DNA of 64,000 bases from Alphaproteobacteria bacterium (GCA_041396705.1 JAWKYB010000006.1:246993-310992), one strand, 5' to 3'. Counted from the stretch's first letter, positions 8,531 to 20,616 are shown. Notes: generated by a model from the sequence alone, not told the origin. Numbers and translations: made by a program.

Positions 8531-9486
8531 CCGGTCCCCGTCTCGTCGTTGCCGTTCCGCTGCGTATCGGCCTCGCCCCAGGCGAAGCCGTCGTCCAGCT
8601 CCTCGAAATCCCGCAATCGCGCCAGCGCCTGCTCGCCGAGCCGCTCATACAGGCCGGCAACCAGCGCCTCGGTCAAGGCCAGCGCGGCGACCAGGCTGTC
8701 GAACGGCGACGGCGCGCTGACCGCCGCGGTCAGCACCACGTCGGCCCAGTCGGCGATCGGCGACATCCACGGGTCGGTGACCAGCACGATCTTCACCCGG
8801 CGGCGCTTGGCCTCGCGCGCGAACTCGACGCTGTCGCGCTGGTAGCGGCGGAAGTCGAAGACGGTCAGCACGTGAGCGCGGCCGACGTCGGCCAGCCGGT
8901 CGCGCCGGTCCTGTGCGGTGTAGCGCACCAGCTCGCAGCCGGGCCGGATCAGGTGGGCGTGGTAGTACAACTGCTCGGCCAGGCTCTGGCTGAACCGGCC
9001 GCCGGCAAAGATCAGCCGGCGGCGCCCGTCGGCCAGCAGGTCGAGCGCGCGGGCCAGTTCCGCGCCAGCCAGCCGGTCGAAGGTCTCGCCGATCGCCGCC
9101 AACGCGGTGTGGCGGGCGCGATCGGCCAGCGGCGCCCGCTCGGCATCGGCGCCGCGCCGGCGCATCTGCCGCAACGCGGAGTCCGCGCGCGCGGCCGCCT
9201 CGCCCAGCGCATCGGCACGGAACGGCGGGTAGCCCGGATAGCCGAGCTTGGCCAGGCAGCGCAGCAATGTCGCCGGTGCCACGTCGGCGTCGGCCGCCAG
9301 CGCGGTTGCGGTGTCCGGCATCGCCGCCGCCCGGCCGGCCAGCAGGTGGCGCACCAGCCGGCGCTCGGCCGGACTCAGCGCCGGCATCGCGGCGCGGATC
9401 CGCTCGGCCAGGGTCCGCGGCCGGTCGCCCGACGGACGCGTTGAACCCTGCCAGTCGGTGTTTTCGGTATCGGTCATTTCTGCCAT
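8527..9486 (-). CDS. MurR/RpiR family transcriptional regulator
   Basis: 319 residues. An N-terminal HTH_6 domain spans about 25-100 (IRAAMPALSPAERRLVRHLL, then DTATALAADADVAPATLLRC). A SIS phosphosugar-type fold spans about 140-285 (RRLIFAGGRFSQSLAEQLYYH and VKIVLVTDPWMSPIADWADV). This is the standard RpiR layout. It is the first gene of the minus-strand operon with the GS-like and amidohydrolase genes (ATGA overlap) and is divergent from the ABC importer, 102 bp away. It is therefore the likely regulator of both transcription units. In this subclass the SIS domain often senses an amino acid or other non-sugar ligand. Confidence 0.88.
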   Translation of the reverse strand: MAEMTDTENTDWQGSTRPSGDRPRTLAERIRAAMPALSPAERRLVRHLLAGRAAAMPDTATALAADADVAPATLLRCLAKLGYPGYPPFRADALGEAAARADSALRQMRRRGADAERAPLADRARHTALAAIGETFDRLAGAELARALDLLADGRRRLIFAGGRFSQSLAEQLYYHAHLIRPGCELVRYTAQDRRDRLADVGRAHVLTVFDFRRYQRDSVEFAREAKRRRVKIVLVTDPWMSPIADWADVVLTAAVSAPSPFDSLVAALALTEALVAGLYERLGEQALARLRDFEELDDGFAWGEADTQRNGNDETGTG

Positions 9487-9588
9487 TTCCGGAAAGGGCA
9501 GATTGACCCCTCGCGCCCAACCTGTCTATCGTCTTCGTCTGAGGCGGGGATCGCCGGGGCGACCGTCGCACCGGACGCTCGGCCCGGA

Positions 9589-11469
<1,881 letters not shown>

Positions 11470-11482
11470 CCAGAAGGGGGAG

Positions 11483-12646
11483 ATGACGATGAACGCGATC
11501 CGCAACGCCCTGCTCGCCGGCGCCGCACTGGCCGCCGTACCGGCTGCCGCCGGAGCCCAGGACAGCCTGAAGATCGGCTATCTCGGCGGGCTGACCGGCT
11601 ATCTCGCGCCGTTCGACCAGCCCAGCCTGGCCGGGGTCGAGGTGGCGGTCGACGAGATCAACGCCGCCGGCGGCATCGGCGGCTCGATCCCGATCGAGCT
11701 GATCGTGCGCGACATGCGCTCCGACACCGCACAGGCCAGCGCGATGGCGCAGGAGCTGGTCGGCGACGGCATCGGCGTGCTGATCTCGCCCTGCGACGTC
11801 GACCCGTCGATCGCCGCCGGCCTGATCGCCCAGGCCGCGCTGGTGCCGGCGATCACCAGCTGCGCCTCGACCCCGACCCTGCCCGGCACGGTCGGCGAGT
11901 ACATGTTCTCCAACTACACCGCCGACAACCTGCAGGCGGCGGCACTGGCCGAGTTCGCCACCGCGCAGGGCTACAAGACCGCCTGGGTGATGCTGTCGCC
12001 CGACACGCCCTACACCCAGCGCCTGCCGGAGTATTTCGCCGAGGCGTTCACCATCATGGGCGGCACGGTGCTCGACACGGTCGAATACACCATGGGCCAG
12101 CAGGACTTCTCGGCCGAGGTGACCAACATCGCCTCGATGGACCCGCTGCCGGACGTGATCATGACCTCGGCCTACGAGCCCGACTTCCCGGCCTTCATCC
12201 GCGCGCTGCGCGGCGCCGGCATCGAGACGCCGGTGCTCGGCTCCGACGGCATCGATTCGCCGACCACCACCGCGCTCGGCGACGTCGCCGAGGGCGTGGT
12301 GTTCACCAACGCCGGCTATCCGAGCGAGGGTTCGGCGCTGGCGGACTTCTACGCCCGCTACGAGGCGTTCCACGGCTCAGCGGCCGAGACGGCCTACACC
12401 GCCACCGGCTACGACATGATCAAGGTGATCGAGGCGGCGGTGATCGCCGCCGGCTCGACCGAGGGTGCCGCGATCCGCGACGCCATCGACGCGGTCGAGG
12501 GCGTGCAGGGCGCCACCGGGCTGATCAGCTATGCCGGCGGCACCCGCGTGCCGCTGCGCAACGTCGCGCTCAACCGGGTCACCGGCGGCCATGTCGAGCA
12601 CGTCGCCGACGTCACCCCGTCGCCGGACCACATCCCGGCGCCCTGA
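11483..12646 (+). CDS. Branched-chain-type ABC transporter periplasmic binding protein
   Basis: 387 residues, with start 11483 (or 11489) behind AGAAGGGGGAG. A Sec signal peptide ends near PAAAGAQ. The mature part opens DSLKIGYLGGLTGYLAPF, the type 1 periplasmic-binding (LivJ/LivK) fold. GVEVAVDEINAAGG and the VGVLISP-type strand are also typical. It starts 13 bp after the LivMG fusion gene. The ligand is unknown; the neighbouring catabolic genes suggest an amine, amide or modified amino acid. Confidence 0.88.
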   Translation: MTMNAIRNALLAGAALAAVPAAAGAQDSLKIGYLGGLTGYLAPFDQPSLAGVEVAVDEINAAGGIGGSIPIELIVRDMRSDTAQASAMAQELVGDGIGVLISPCDVDPSIAAGLIAQAALVPAITSCASTPTLPGTVGEYMFSNYTADNLQAAALAEFATAQGYKTAWVMLSPDTPYTQRLPEYFAEAFTIMGGTVLDTVEYTMGQQDFSAEVTNIASMDPLPDVIMTSAYEPDFPAFIRALRGAGIETPVLGSDGIDSPTTTALGDVAEGVVFTNAGYPSEGSALADFYARYEAFHGSAAETAYTATGYDMIKVIEAAVIAAGSTEGAAIRDAIDAVEGVQGATGLISYAGGTRVPLRNVALNRVTGGHVEHVADVTPSPDHIPAP

Positions 12647-12739
12647 CGCCGGCGCCGCGGTCCGACCGTCGATGGCGACGCCAGGCATCGGTCGGTTCCC
12701 GCCCGCGGTCACGGGGGCGGCGGCCGGCCGGTCGGCAGC

Positions 12740-13462
<723 letters not shown>

Positions 13463-13465
13463 GCG

Positions 13466-14350
13466 ATGGACGTGTTCGTGCAGCAACTGGCCAACGGCCT
13501 CAGCCTGGGCGGCACCTACGCCCTGCTGGCGCTCGGGCTTGCCATCGTTTTCTCGATCATGGGCCTGATCAACTTCGCCCATGGCGACCTGATGACGCTG
13601 TGCGGCTATGTGATGGTGTTCATCGTCGCCGCCGGCCTGCCCTTCGCGCTCGCGGTCGTCGCCGGCGTCGCCACCGCGGCGGTCGCCGCGATGCTAATGG
13701 AACGGATCGCGTTCCGGCCGCTGCGCGGCGCCGGCGCCGCCTCGATGCTGCTGTCCAGCTTCGCGATCAGCACCATCCTGCACATCCTGTTCCAGAACCT
13801 GATCTCGGCCCGGCCGCAGGCGATCCCCTACCCCGCCTTCTTCAGCGCCACCGTCGACCTCGGCATCGCGCGCATCGGCATGATCCAGGCGATCTCGATC
13901 GCCGCCACCGCGGTGCTGCTGGTGGCGCTCGACCAGTTCATGCGCCGTTCGGTGCTCGGCATCGGCATGCGCGCCGCCGCGCAGGACTTCGCCGTCACCC
14001 GGGTGATGGGCATCAACGCCGACCGGGTGATCGTCGCGGCCTTCGCCATATCCGGCCTGCTCGCCGGCGTCGCCGCGGTGCTGTGGATCGCCCAGCGCGG
14101 CTCGGTCGACCCGACCATGGGCTTCAACCCGGTGCTGAAGGCATTCATCGCCGTCGTGCTGGGCGGGCTGGGCAGCCTGCCCGGCGCGGTCGCCGGCGGC
14201 GTGGTGCTGGGGCTGCTCGAGGTGTTCCTGCGCGCCTATCTGCCCGAGGCGGTGATCCCCTATCGCGACGCGGTGGCCCTGAGCGTGGTGATCGCCATCC
14301 TGCTGGCGCGGCCGAAGGGCCTGCTCGGCCGGCGCGAGGCGGTGCGATGA
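13466..14350 (+). CDS. livH: Branched-chain-type ABC transporter permease LivH
   Basis: 294 residues and very hydrophobic. The N-terminus has QQLANGLSLGGTYALLALGL and GLINFAHGDLMTL, the LivH signature. AVLGGLGSLPGAVAGGVVLG near the end is the cytoplasmic coupling region. It pairs with the LivM half of the fused protein. The stop overlaps the start of the N-formylglutamate amidohydrolase homologue (ATGA at 14347-14350), so that gene belongs to the same operon. Confidence 0.92.
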   Translation: MDVFVQQLANGLSLGGTYALLALGLAIVFSIMGLINFAHGDLMTLCGYVMVFIVAAGLPFALAVVAGVATAAVAAMLMERIAFRPLRGAGAASMLLSSFAISTILHILFQNLISARPQAIPYPAFFSATVDLGIARIGMIQAISIAATAVLLVALDQFMRRSVLGIGMRAAAQDFAVTRVMGINADRVIVAAFAISGLLAGVAAVLWIAQRGSVDPTMGFNPVLKAFIAVVLGGLGSLPGAVAGGVVLGLLEVFLRAYLPEAVIPYRDAVALSVVIAILLARPKGLLGRREAVR

Positions 14351-15155
14351 GCGCCGGCCTGCCGCCGCTGCTGCTGGGGCCGGACGACCCGCCGCCGGTG
14401 CGGGTGGCGAACCCGGCCGGCGCGGCGCCGCTGCTGATCCTGTGCGACCACGCCAGCCGGCGCCTGCCGGCCGCCTCGGCGACCTCGGCCTGCCGGCCGA
14501 GCAGCTCCGCCGCCACATCGCCTGGGACGTCGGGGCCGAGGACCTGGCCGAGAGCTTCGCCCGGCGCTACGGCGCCCGCGCCGTGCTGGCCGGCTATTCG
14601 CGGCTGGCGATCGACCTGAACCGCTATCCGCAGGACCCGCAGTCGATCGCGCCCGCCAGCGACGGCACGCCGGTGCCCGGCAACCACGGGCTCGGCCCGG
14701 CCGAACGCGAGCGCCGGGTGGCGGAGATCTTCGCGCCCTACCACGCCCGCGTCGCGCGCGAGCTCGACACGCTCGGCCGGCTCGGCCTGCGCCCGCTGGT
14801 GTTCTCGGTGCACACCATGACCAACCGGCTGGGCGGCGGCGCCGAGCGGCCGCAGCAGATCACGGTGTGCTCGGTGCAGGCGGAACCGTGGGCGCTGCTG
14901 GCGCTGGACGCGCTGCATGCCGCCGGCGACATCGTGGTCGGCCACAACCGGCCCTACGCAGTCGACCTCGGCATCGACTACACCGTGCCGGAGCACGCCA
15001 TCCGCCGCGGCCTGCCCTGGCTGCAGATCGAGTTCCGCCAGGACCTGGTGGCGACGCCGGCGGCGGCCCAGGCCTGGGCCGACCGCTTCGCGCCGGCGCT
15101 GGAGCGCGTGCTGGAGGCGGTGACCCGCCAGGGCACCGGAACCGCGGCCGAATGA
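14347..15155 (+). pseudogene. N-formylglutamate amidohydrolase family protein, frameshifted
   Basis: The start ATG at 14347 overlaps the livH stop. The first 45 or so residues (MSAGLPPLLLGPDDPPPVRV ending LLILCDHASRRLPA) match the family's N-terminus with its CDHAS motif. The frame is then lost: the continuation LGDLGLPAEQLRRHIAWDVG is in the -1 frame from about 14475. One C missing in the GCCGCC/TCGG run explains it. The downstream part carries YSRLAIDLNR, VFSVHTMTN, VGHNRPYAVD and a normal end, about 270 residues in all. The family hydrolyses N-formyl or N-acyl amino acids and is often found with LivFGHMJ-type importers. It is inactive if the indel is real; a consensus error is equally possible. 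Confidence 0.8.
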
Positions 15156-15175
15156 GCCGGCCGGGCCGCGGCCGC

Positions 15176-16333
15176 TCAGTCGACGGCGTAGCGGCGCAGC
15201 ATCGCCGGATCCGGCTCCACGCCGATGCCCGGCGCCTCCGGGGCCGCCACGGTGCCATCGGCGGCGACCTGGCCGCGGATGTCGAGCGGCACCAGCGGCA
15301 GCGCGTCGAGGAAGCGGTTGGGGGTGGTGTCGAACTCCAGCATCGGCGTCCACGGGTGCAGCCCGCCCGGCAGGTCCGGCATCGCGGTCAGCAGGTGCAG
15401 GTTGACCGCCACCGACAGCGCCGAGCCCCAGACGTGGTTGACCACCGGCACGAAATGGGCATGCGCCAGCGCCAGCACCTTGAGATATTCGGAGATGCCG
15501 CCCAGGCCGCAGACCTCCGGCTGGGCGATGTCGACGCAGCCGGCCGCCAGCAGGTCGCGCCAGCCCCAACGGGTGAACTCGGCCTCGCCGCCGGCGATGT
15601 TGACCGCCAGCCGCTCGCGCAGGTGGCGATAGCCGGCGCGGTCCTCCGGCGCCACCGGCTCCTCGAACCAGTAGACGCCGAGCGCATCGAGCGCGCGGCC
15701 GACCGTCAGCGCGTCGCTGGCGGTGTAGCAGTGGTTGGCGTCGACCATCAGCCGGACGTCGTCGCCGAGCGCACCGCGCACCGCCTCGACCAGGCGGATG
15801 TCCGCGCGCGGACCGAGACCGACCTTCATCTTCACCGCGCCGAAGCCCTGCGCCGCGATGGCGGCGGCTTCGTCGGCGAAGCGCGGCGCCAGGTCGGCGT
15901 CGCGGCGCAGCATCATGCCGTAGCCGTAGACCGGCACCCGCTCGCGGCAGCGCCCGCCGACCAGCCGGTACAGCGGCTGGCCGGCCACCTTGCCGGCGAT
16001 GTCCCACAGCGCGATGTCGACGCCGGACAGCGCCTGCAGCGCCATCCCCTTCTGGCCGTGGTCGCGCAGCAGGTTGTAGACCCGGTGCCACAGCCGCTCG
16101 CGCTGCGACGGGTCCTCGCCGACCAGCATCGGCGCGATCACCCGCTCGACGATGGTGCGGTTGGCCAGCGCCACCGCGCCCGGCCCGAAGCATTCGCCCC
16201 AGCCGGTCACGCCTTCGTCGGTGCTGACCTCGACCAGGTGGGCGCTGCGCCGCGCGTAATATTGCTGCGAATAGCCGAGCTCCTCGTCGAGGGCATAGCC
16301 CAGCACATGGCTTCTGATCGCGGTGATGCGCAT
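15176..16333 (-). CDS. Enolase-superfamily (mandelate racemase/muconate lactonizing) enzyme
   Basis: 385 residues with a complete mandelate-racemase-subgroup active site. The KxK is Lys168/Lys170 (VKMKVG), the metal ligands are Asp198, Glu224 and Glu250 spaced 26 apart (VDANH, FEEP, GGEAEF), and His300 in VNHVWGS is the second base. The spacing equals that of mandelate racemase (195/221/247/297). Such enzymes abstract an alpha proton from a carboxylate, for racemisation or acid-sugar dehydration. Sugar-acid dehydratase is the commonest activity of this subgroup. The gene converges with the N-formylglutamate amidohydrolase gene (20 bp) and is divergent from the flavoprotein gene at 16462. The substrate cannot be read from the sequence. 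Confidence 0.88.
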   Translation of the reverse strand: MRITAIRSHVLGYALDEELGYSQQYYARRSAHLVEVSTDEGVTGWGECFGPGAVALANRTIVERVIAPMLVGEDPSQRERLWHRVYNLLRDHGQKGMALQALSGVDIALWDIAGKVAGQPLYRLVGGRCRERVPVYGYGMMLRRDADLAPRFADEAAAIAAQGFGAVKMKVGLGPRADIRLVEAVRGALGDDVRLMVDANHCYTASDALTVGRALDALGVYWFEEPVAPEDRAGYRHLRERLAVNIAGGEAEFTRWGWRDLLAAGCVDIAQPEVCGLGGISEYLKVLALAHAHFVPVVNHVWGSALSVAVNLHLLTAMPDLPGGLHPWTPMLEFDTTPNRFLDALPLVPLDIRGQVAADGTVAAPEAPGIGVEPDPAMLRRYAVD

Positions 16334-16461
16334 GGCGCCCCGTCCCCGGTGTCGGCTGGCGCACCCCTAAGCACAGCGGCGCGACGCCGGCAACCGGCAT
16401 GCGACGCCGCCGCGGCCGCGCGGCCATGGACAGCGATGGCGCCGGCCGCGATGATCGCGCC

Positions 16462-18516
16462 ATGACCGCCCGCGATCCCCGCTACGACGTGCTGTTCGAA
16501 CCAGTCCGCATCGGCCCGGTGACCGCGCGCAACCGCTTCTTCCAGGTGCCGCACTGCAACGGCATGGGCCACCGCTATCCCCGCGCGATGGCGGCGATGC
16601 GCGGGGTCAAGGCCGAGGGCGGCTGGGCGGTGGTGGCGACCGAGGAGGTCGAGGTCGACTGGCACTCCGACATCAGCCCCTATATCGAAGGCCAGCTGTG
16701 GGACGACCGCGACATCGCCTATCACGCCGCGATGGTCGAGGCGGTGCACGCGCACGGGTCGCTGGCGGCGATCGAGCCGGTCCACCAGGGGCTGGCCTGC
16801 GCCAACCTGACCAGCCGCGAGCACGTGCTCGGTCCGTCCGGCGGCGCCATCCTGCAGGGCCACCCGGTCACCGCGCGGGCGATGGACCGGCAGGACATCC
16901 GTACCGCCCGCCGCCGCCACCGCGACTTCGCCCTGCGGGCGGTCGAGGCCGGCTACGACATCGTCTATGTCTATGCAGGCCACAACCTGTCGCTGGCGAT
17001 GCACTTCCTGCTGCCGCGCTACAACCAGCGCGACGACGAATATGGCGGGCCGCTGGAGAACCGGGTCCGCTTCCTGCGCGAGCTGCTGGAGGATACCCGC
17101 GATGCGGTCGGCGACCGCTGCGCCGTCGCGCTGCGGCTTGCGGTCGACGAGTTGAGGGGCCCGGACGGCCTGCAGTCCGACGGCGAGATGCGCGACGTGG
17201 TCGGCATGCTGGCGGAGCTGCCCGACCTGTGGGACGTCAACGTCTCCGACTGGTCGAACGACAGCCAGACCGCGCGCTTCGCCGAGGAGGGCTACCAGGA
17301 GCCCTATATCGGCTTCGTCAAGGCGCTGACCACCAAGCCGGTGGTCGGCGTCGGCCGCTATACCTCGCCCGACCGCATGGTCGCGCTGGTCGAAAAGGGC
17401 GTGCTCGACTTCATCGGCGCCGCCCGCCCGTCGATCGCCGACCCGTTCCTGCCGCAGAAGATCGCCGACGGCCGGATCGAGGACATCCGCGAATGCATCG
17501 GCTGCAACATCTGCGTGTCCGGCGACATGACGATGACGCCGATCCGCTGCACCCAGAATCCGACGATGGCCGAGGAGTGGCGCAAGGGCTGGCATCCGGA
17601 GCGGATCGCGCCGGCGGCCAGCGCCGATCCGGTGCTGGTGGTCGGCGCCGGGCCGGCGGGCCTGGAATGCGCCCGCGCGCTCGGCCAGCGCGGCTATCCG
17701 GTGGTGCTGGCCGAGGCCGGCGACGCGCTCGGCGGCCGCTCGAAGGCCGAGGCGCGGCTGCCGGGACTGGCCAGCTACGGCCGGGTCGCCGACTGGCGCA
17801 TCCAGCAGCTGCACGGGCTGGCCAACGTCGAGGTCTACCGCGCCAGCGATCTCGGCGCTGCCGACGTGCTGGAGTTCGGCGCCCCGCACATCGTGCTCGC
17901 CACCGGGGCGACGTGGCGGCGCGACGGCGGCGGACGCAGCCACCGCGGCGGCCTGCCGATCGACGCCGACGTGCCGGTGTTCACGCCCGACGACGTGATG
18001 GCCGGCCGCCTGCCCGACGGCGGCCGCGTGCTGCTGTTCGACGACGATCCCTACTACATGGGCGGCGTGGTGGCCGAGGCACTGGCCCGCGCCGGCTGCG
18101 CCGTCACCCTGCTGACCCCCGCCGCCGTGGTCTCGCCCTGGACCGTCAACACGCTGGAGCAGGGCCGGATCCAGGCGCGGCTGCTCGACCTCGGCGTCGT
18201 GCTGCTGACCGGGCGCAACCCCGTGAGCCTGGGCCCGGTGGTCCGCCACGCCTGCGTCTACACCGGCGCGGAGGCGGAGACGGCGTGCGACGCGCTGGCG
18301 CTGGTCACCGGCCGGGTGCCGCGCGACGGCCTGTATCGCGCGCTGTGCGACGCGGCCGGCGACGGGCCGGTGCCATGGCGCAGCCTGCACGTCATCGGCG
18401 ACGCCGCCGCGCCCGGCACCCTGGCCGCCGCGGTCTATGCCGGCCATGCCCGCGCGCGCGCCCACGACGCGGCGCCCGCCGACGGGCCGCCCTTCCTGCG
18501 CGAGCTGTGCTTCTGA
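16462..18516 (+). CDS. Trimethylamine/dimethylamine dehydrogenase-like FMN/4Fe-4S flavoprotein
   Basis: 684 residues. It is colinear with trimethylamine dehydrogenase (TMADH) over its length: an OYE-type FMN barrel, a 4Fe-4S cluster, then a nucleotide-binding half (VLVVGAGPAGLECARALG). The RFFQVPHCNGMG segment supplies Cys32, equivalent to the covalent 6-S-cysteinyl-FMN Cys30. The cluster cysteines lie in CIGCNICVSGDMTMTPIRC. The catalytic YxxH (VYVYAGH) and the Trp-x-x-Asp (DWSND) are kept. Two of the three aromatic-bowl residues of TMADH, Tyr60 and Trp355, are not: the aligned sites read ATEEVEV and CVSGDM. The enzyme probably demethylates an amine other than trimethylamine. The start at 16462 matches the TMADH N-terminus. 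The isochorismatase start overlaps the stop. Confidence 0.87.
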   Translation: MTARDPRYDVLFEPVRIGPVTARNRFFQVPHCNGMGHRYPRAMAAMRGVKAEGGWAVVATEEVEVDWHSDISPYIEGQLWDDRDIAYHAAMVEAVHAHGSLAAIEPVHQGLACANLTSREHVLGPSGGAILQGHPVTARAMDRQDIRTARRRHRDFALRAVEAGYDIVYVYAGHNLSLAMHFLLPRYNQRDDEYGGPLENRVRFLRELLEDTRDAVGDRCAVALRLAVDELRGPDGLQSDGEMRDVVGMLAELPDLWDVNVSDWSNDSQTARFAEEGYQEPYIGFVKALTTKPVVGVGRYTSPDRMVALVEKGVLDFIGAARPSIADPFLPQKIADGRIEDIRECIGCNICVSGDMTMTPIRCTQNPTMAEEWRKGWHPERIAPAASADPVLVVGAGPAGLECARALGQRGYPVVLAEAGDALGGRSKAEARLPGLASYGRVADWRIQQLHGLANVEVYRASDLGAADVLEFGAPHIVLATGATWRRDGGGRSHRGGLPIDADVPVFTPDDVMAGRLPDGGRVLLFDDDPYYMGGVVAEALARAGCAVTLLTPAAVVSPWTVNTLEQGRIQARLLDLGVVLLTGRNPVSLGPVVRHACVYTGAEAETACDALALVTGRVPRDGLYRALCDAAGDGPVPWRSLHVIGDAAAPGTLAAAVYAGHARARAHDAAPADGPPFLRELCF

Positions 18517-19190
18517 TGGCCGGGCCGCTTCCCGCGATCGACGCGCCTGGCGGCGCCTATCGCGAGCGCGCAATCGTGCCGGCGCGCACCGCCCTGCTCT
18601 CCGTCGACATGCAGAACCTGGAGCTGGCGCCGGAGCGGATCGCGCGCAGCCGCCGGCACGGCACCGCGGAGGCGGCCAAGCGCGCCTATTTCGAGCGGGT
18701 GGAGACGGTCGTCATCCCGGCCCAGCAGCGGCTGCAGGCGGCGGCGCGCGCCGGGCCGGCATCGAGGTGATCTACACGGTGATCGAGAGCCTGACCCGCG
18801 ACGGGCGCGACCGCAGCCTCGACCACAAGATCTCCAACCTGCACGCCGCCAGGGGCAGCGTCGAGGCGCAGGTGATCGACGCGGTGGCGCCGCAGGGCGA
18901 CGAGATCGTCATCCCGAAGACCTCGTCGGGCGTGTTCAATTCCACCAACATCGACTACGTGCTGCGCAACACTCGGCATCGAATTCCTGGTGATCTACGG
19001 CGTGGTCACCGACCAGTGCGTCAGATCGGCGGTGCGCGACGCCGCCGACCGCGGCTATCTGGTCACCCAGGTCGAGGATTGCTGCGCCACCTATTCCGCC
19101 GCGCGCCACGACCAGTCGATCCGTGCCATGGCCGGCCACTACGCCCGCTGCCGCAGCGCCGACCAGGTGATCGCGGAGATGGCCGGATAG
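18516..19190 (+). pseudogene. Isochorismatase-family cysteine hydrolase, broken by two frameshifts
   Basis: The ATG at 18516 overlaps the flavoprotein stop by one base. The protein is split over three segments. The first, to about 18755, contains TALLSVDMQNLEL (catalytic Asp). The middle, about 18757-18970, is in the -1 frame and contains AGIEVIYTVIESLTRDGRDR and the KTSSGVFNST loop. The last returns to the first frame with LVIYGVVTDQCVRSAVRDAA (catalytic Cys). The first shift is a lost G in a GGG run; the second is an extra A after CGCAAC at 18970. All family motifs survive if the indels are ignored, about 224 residues. These enzymes hydrolyse N-carbamoyl or amide bonds, which fits the amine block. 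It is either recent decay or an error-prone consensus. Confidence 0.78.
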
Positions 19191-19214
19191 CGACGCGCCC
19201 GCGCCGCCCGCGCT

Positions 19215-20441
19215 TCAGAAAACGAAGTCGTCGGCGACCAGCGCGCCGCTGTTCAGCCTTCCAGCAGGATGCCCTCCGCGCCCGGCACATGGACGAAGGT
19301 GCCGACGATGCTGTCCTGGAACACCAGGTCGCCGAAGCCGACGCCGTAGGCGCTGGAGTCGATGCGGTCGCCGAGCCCGGGGCCGGCCTCGAAGCCGACG
19401 ATGCGGGTGGAGCCGCTGGCGTCGTCGACCACGAACAGGTCGGCGCCGATGCCGCCGATCAGCGTGTCGTCGCCGAGCCCGCCGTCCAGCGTGTCGTTGC
19501 CCTTGTCGCCGTAGAGCCGATCGTTGCCGTCGCCGCCGTCGAGGATGTCGTTGCCGGCGTTGCCCCACAGCGTGTTGGCCGCGCCGTCGCCGTCGATGAC
19601 GTCGTCGTGGTTCGAGCCCTCGACATTCTCGATGCCGGCCAGCAGGTCGCCGGCGGCATCGCCGCCGCTCTGTTGGGTGAAGCAGACCTCCGTGCCGGTC
19701 GGCTGCAGGTGGATGAACACCGCCATCGACGATTCGGCGTAGGACACCGTGTCGATGCCTTCGCCGCCGTCGATCAGGTCGGCGCCCGTGCCGCCGTCGA
19801 TCCAGTCGTCGCCGAGTCCGCCCGACACGTCGTCGTTGCCGCTGCCGGCGTGGATTTCGTCGTCGCCGCTCAACGGGACGACCACGGTCTCGCCCATCAC
19901 GGTCACATAGACCGAGCCGTCGGCGACGATGTAGTCGTTGCCGGCACCGCCAGATCTCGTCGTCGCCGGCGCCGCCCCAGAAATAGTCGCGGTCGCCGTC
20001 GCCGGAAATGAAGTCGTTGCCCTCGCCGCCATAGAGATGGTCGGAATCGTCGCCGCCCCACATGCTGTCGTTGCCGGCGTCGCCGTAGAGGACGTCGATG
20101 CCGATGCCGCCGTGGATCTCGTCGTCGCCGTCGTTGCCGCGCAGGTAGTCGTTGCCGGCGCCGCCGTCGAGGAAGTCGTTGTCGCCGCCGCCGTACAGAT
20201 AGTCGTCGCCGCCGTCGCCATACAGCATGTCGTCGCCGGCAAAGCCATACAGCGCGTCGTTGCCCGTACCGCCGCTGATGTAATCGTTGCCGCCATAGCC
20301 GCGCAGCACGTCGTCGCCGCCGTTGCCGTAGATCGCGTCGCGACCCGCGCCGCCGGAAAGCGAATCCTTGCCGGACCCGCCGGTCAGGATGTCGTCGAAA
20401 AGCAGAAAACCGATGGGGATCGGCTTCAGGATCAGCGGCAT
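19215..20441 (-). pseudogene. RTX calcium-binding repeat protein 1 (frameshifted copy)
   Basis: The start ATG at 20441 has GGAG about 8 nt upstream. The protein opens MPLILKPIPIGFLLFDDILT and then runs GGxGxDxxx nonapeptides (YGGNDYISGGTGNDALYGFA). Compared with its neighbour at 20617-21846, two bases are missing at about 19951 (CCGCCAG against CCGCCCCAG on the plus strand) and one at about 19258 (AGCCTT against AGCCCTT). The first shift moves to the frame that reads GGAGNDYIVADG; the second returns to the end ALVADDFVF. Net loss is 3 bp, so the intact protein would be about 408 residues. There is no N-terminal signal, and RTX proteins are normally exported by type I secretion through a C-terminal signal. 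The function is unknown. Confidence 0.75.
19262..19759. repeat. Near-identical direct repeat, copy 1 (RTX duplication)
   Basis: These 498 bp match 20665-21162 at a constant offset of 1403 bp with no gaps and about 15 mismatches by eye. The repeat encodes the C-terminal third of both RTX proteins (SYAESSMAVFIHLQPTG to the terminal secretion region). The higher similarity here than in the N-terminal parts suggests recent tandem duplication or gene conversion. Confidence 0.9.
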
Positions 20442-20616
20442 GGTCCATGCTCCGGTGTCAGGGTCGAGATGCCGGCACGGGGGGTGTGCCGACCGGGCTC
20501 GCAGCTATGTCGCACCGGCCAGCCCCGCGGTTCACGCTGTCCGGCGGCACCGGGCCGCCGGGCACGCGTCGACGCGTCGCGCCGGACCGCGCTGCGGTCC
20601 CGCACGCGCCGGCCGG

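Noticed and set aside
15176..16333. Calling the enolase-superfamily gene a betaine racemase because of the neighbouring demethylase-like flavoprotein
   Set aside because: The active site is the mandelate-racemase type (KxK plus His300), not the two-lysine muconate-lactonizing type expected for known betaine epimerases.
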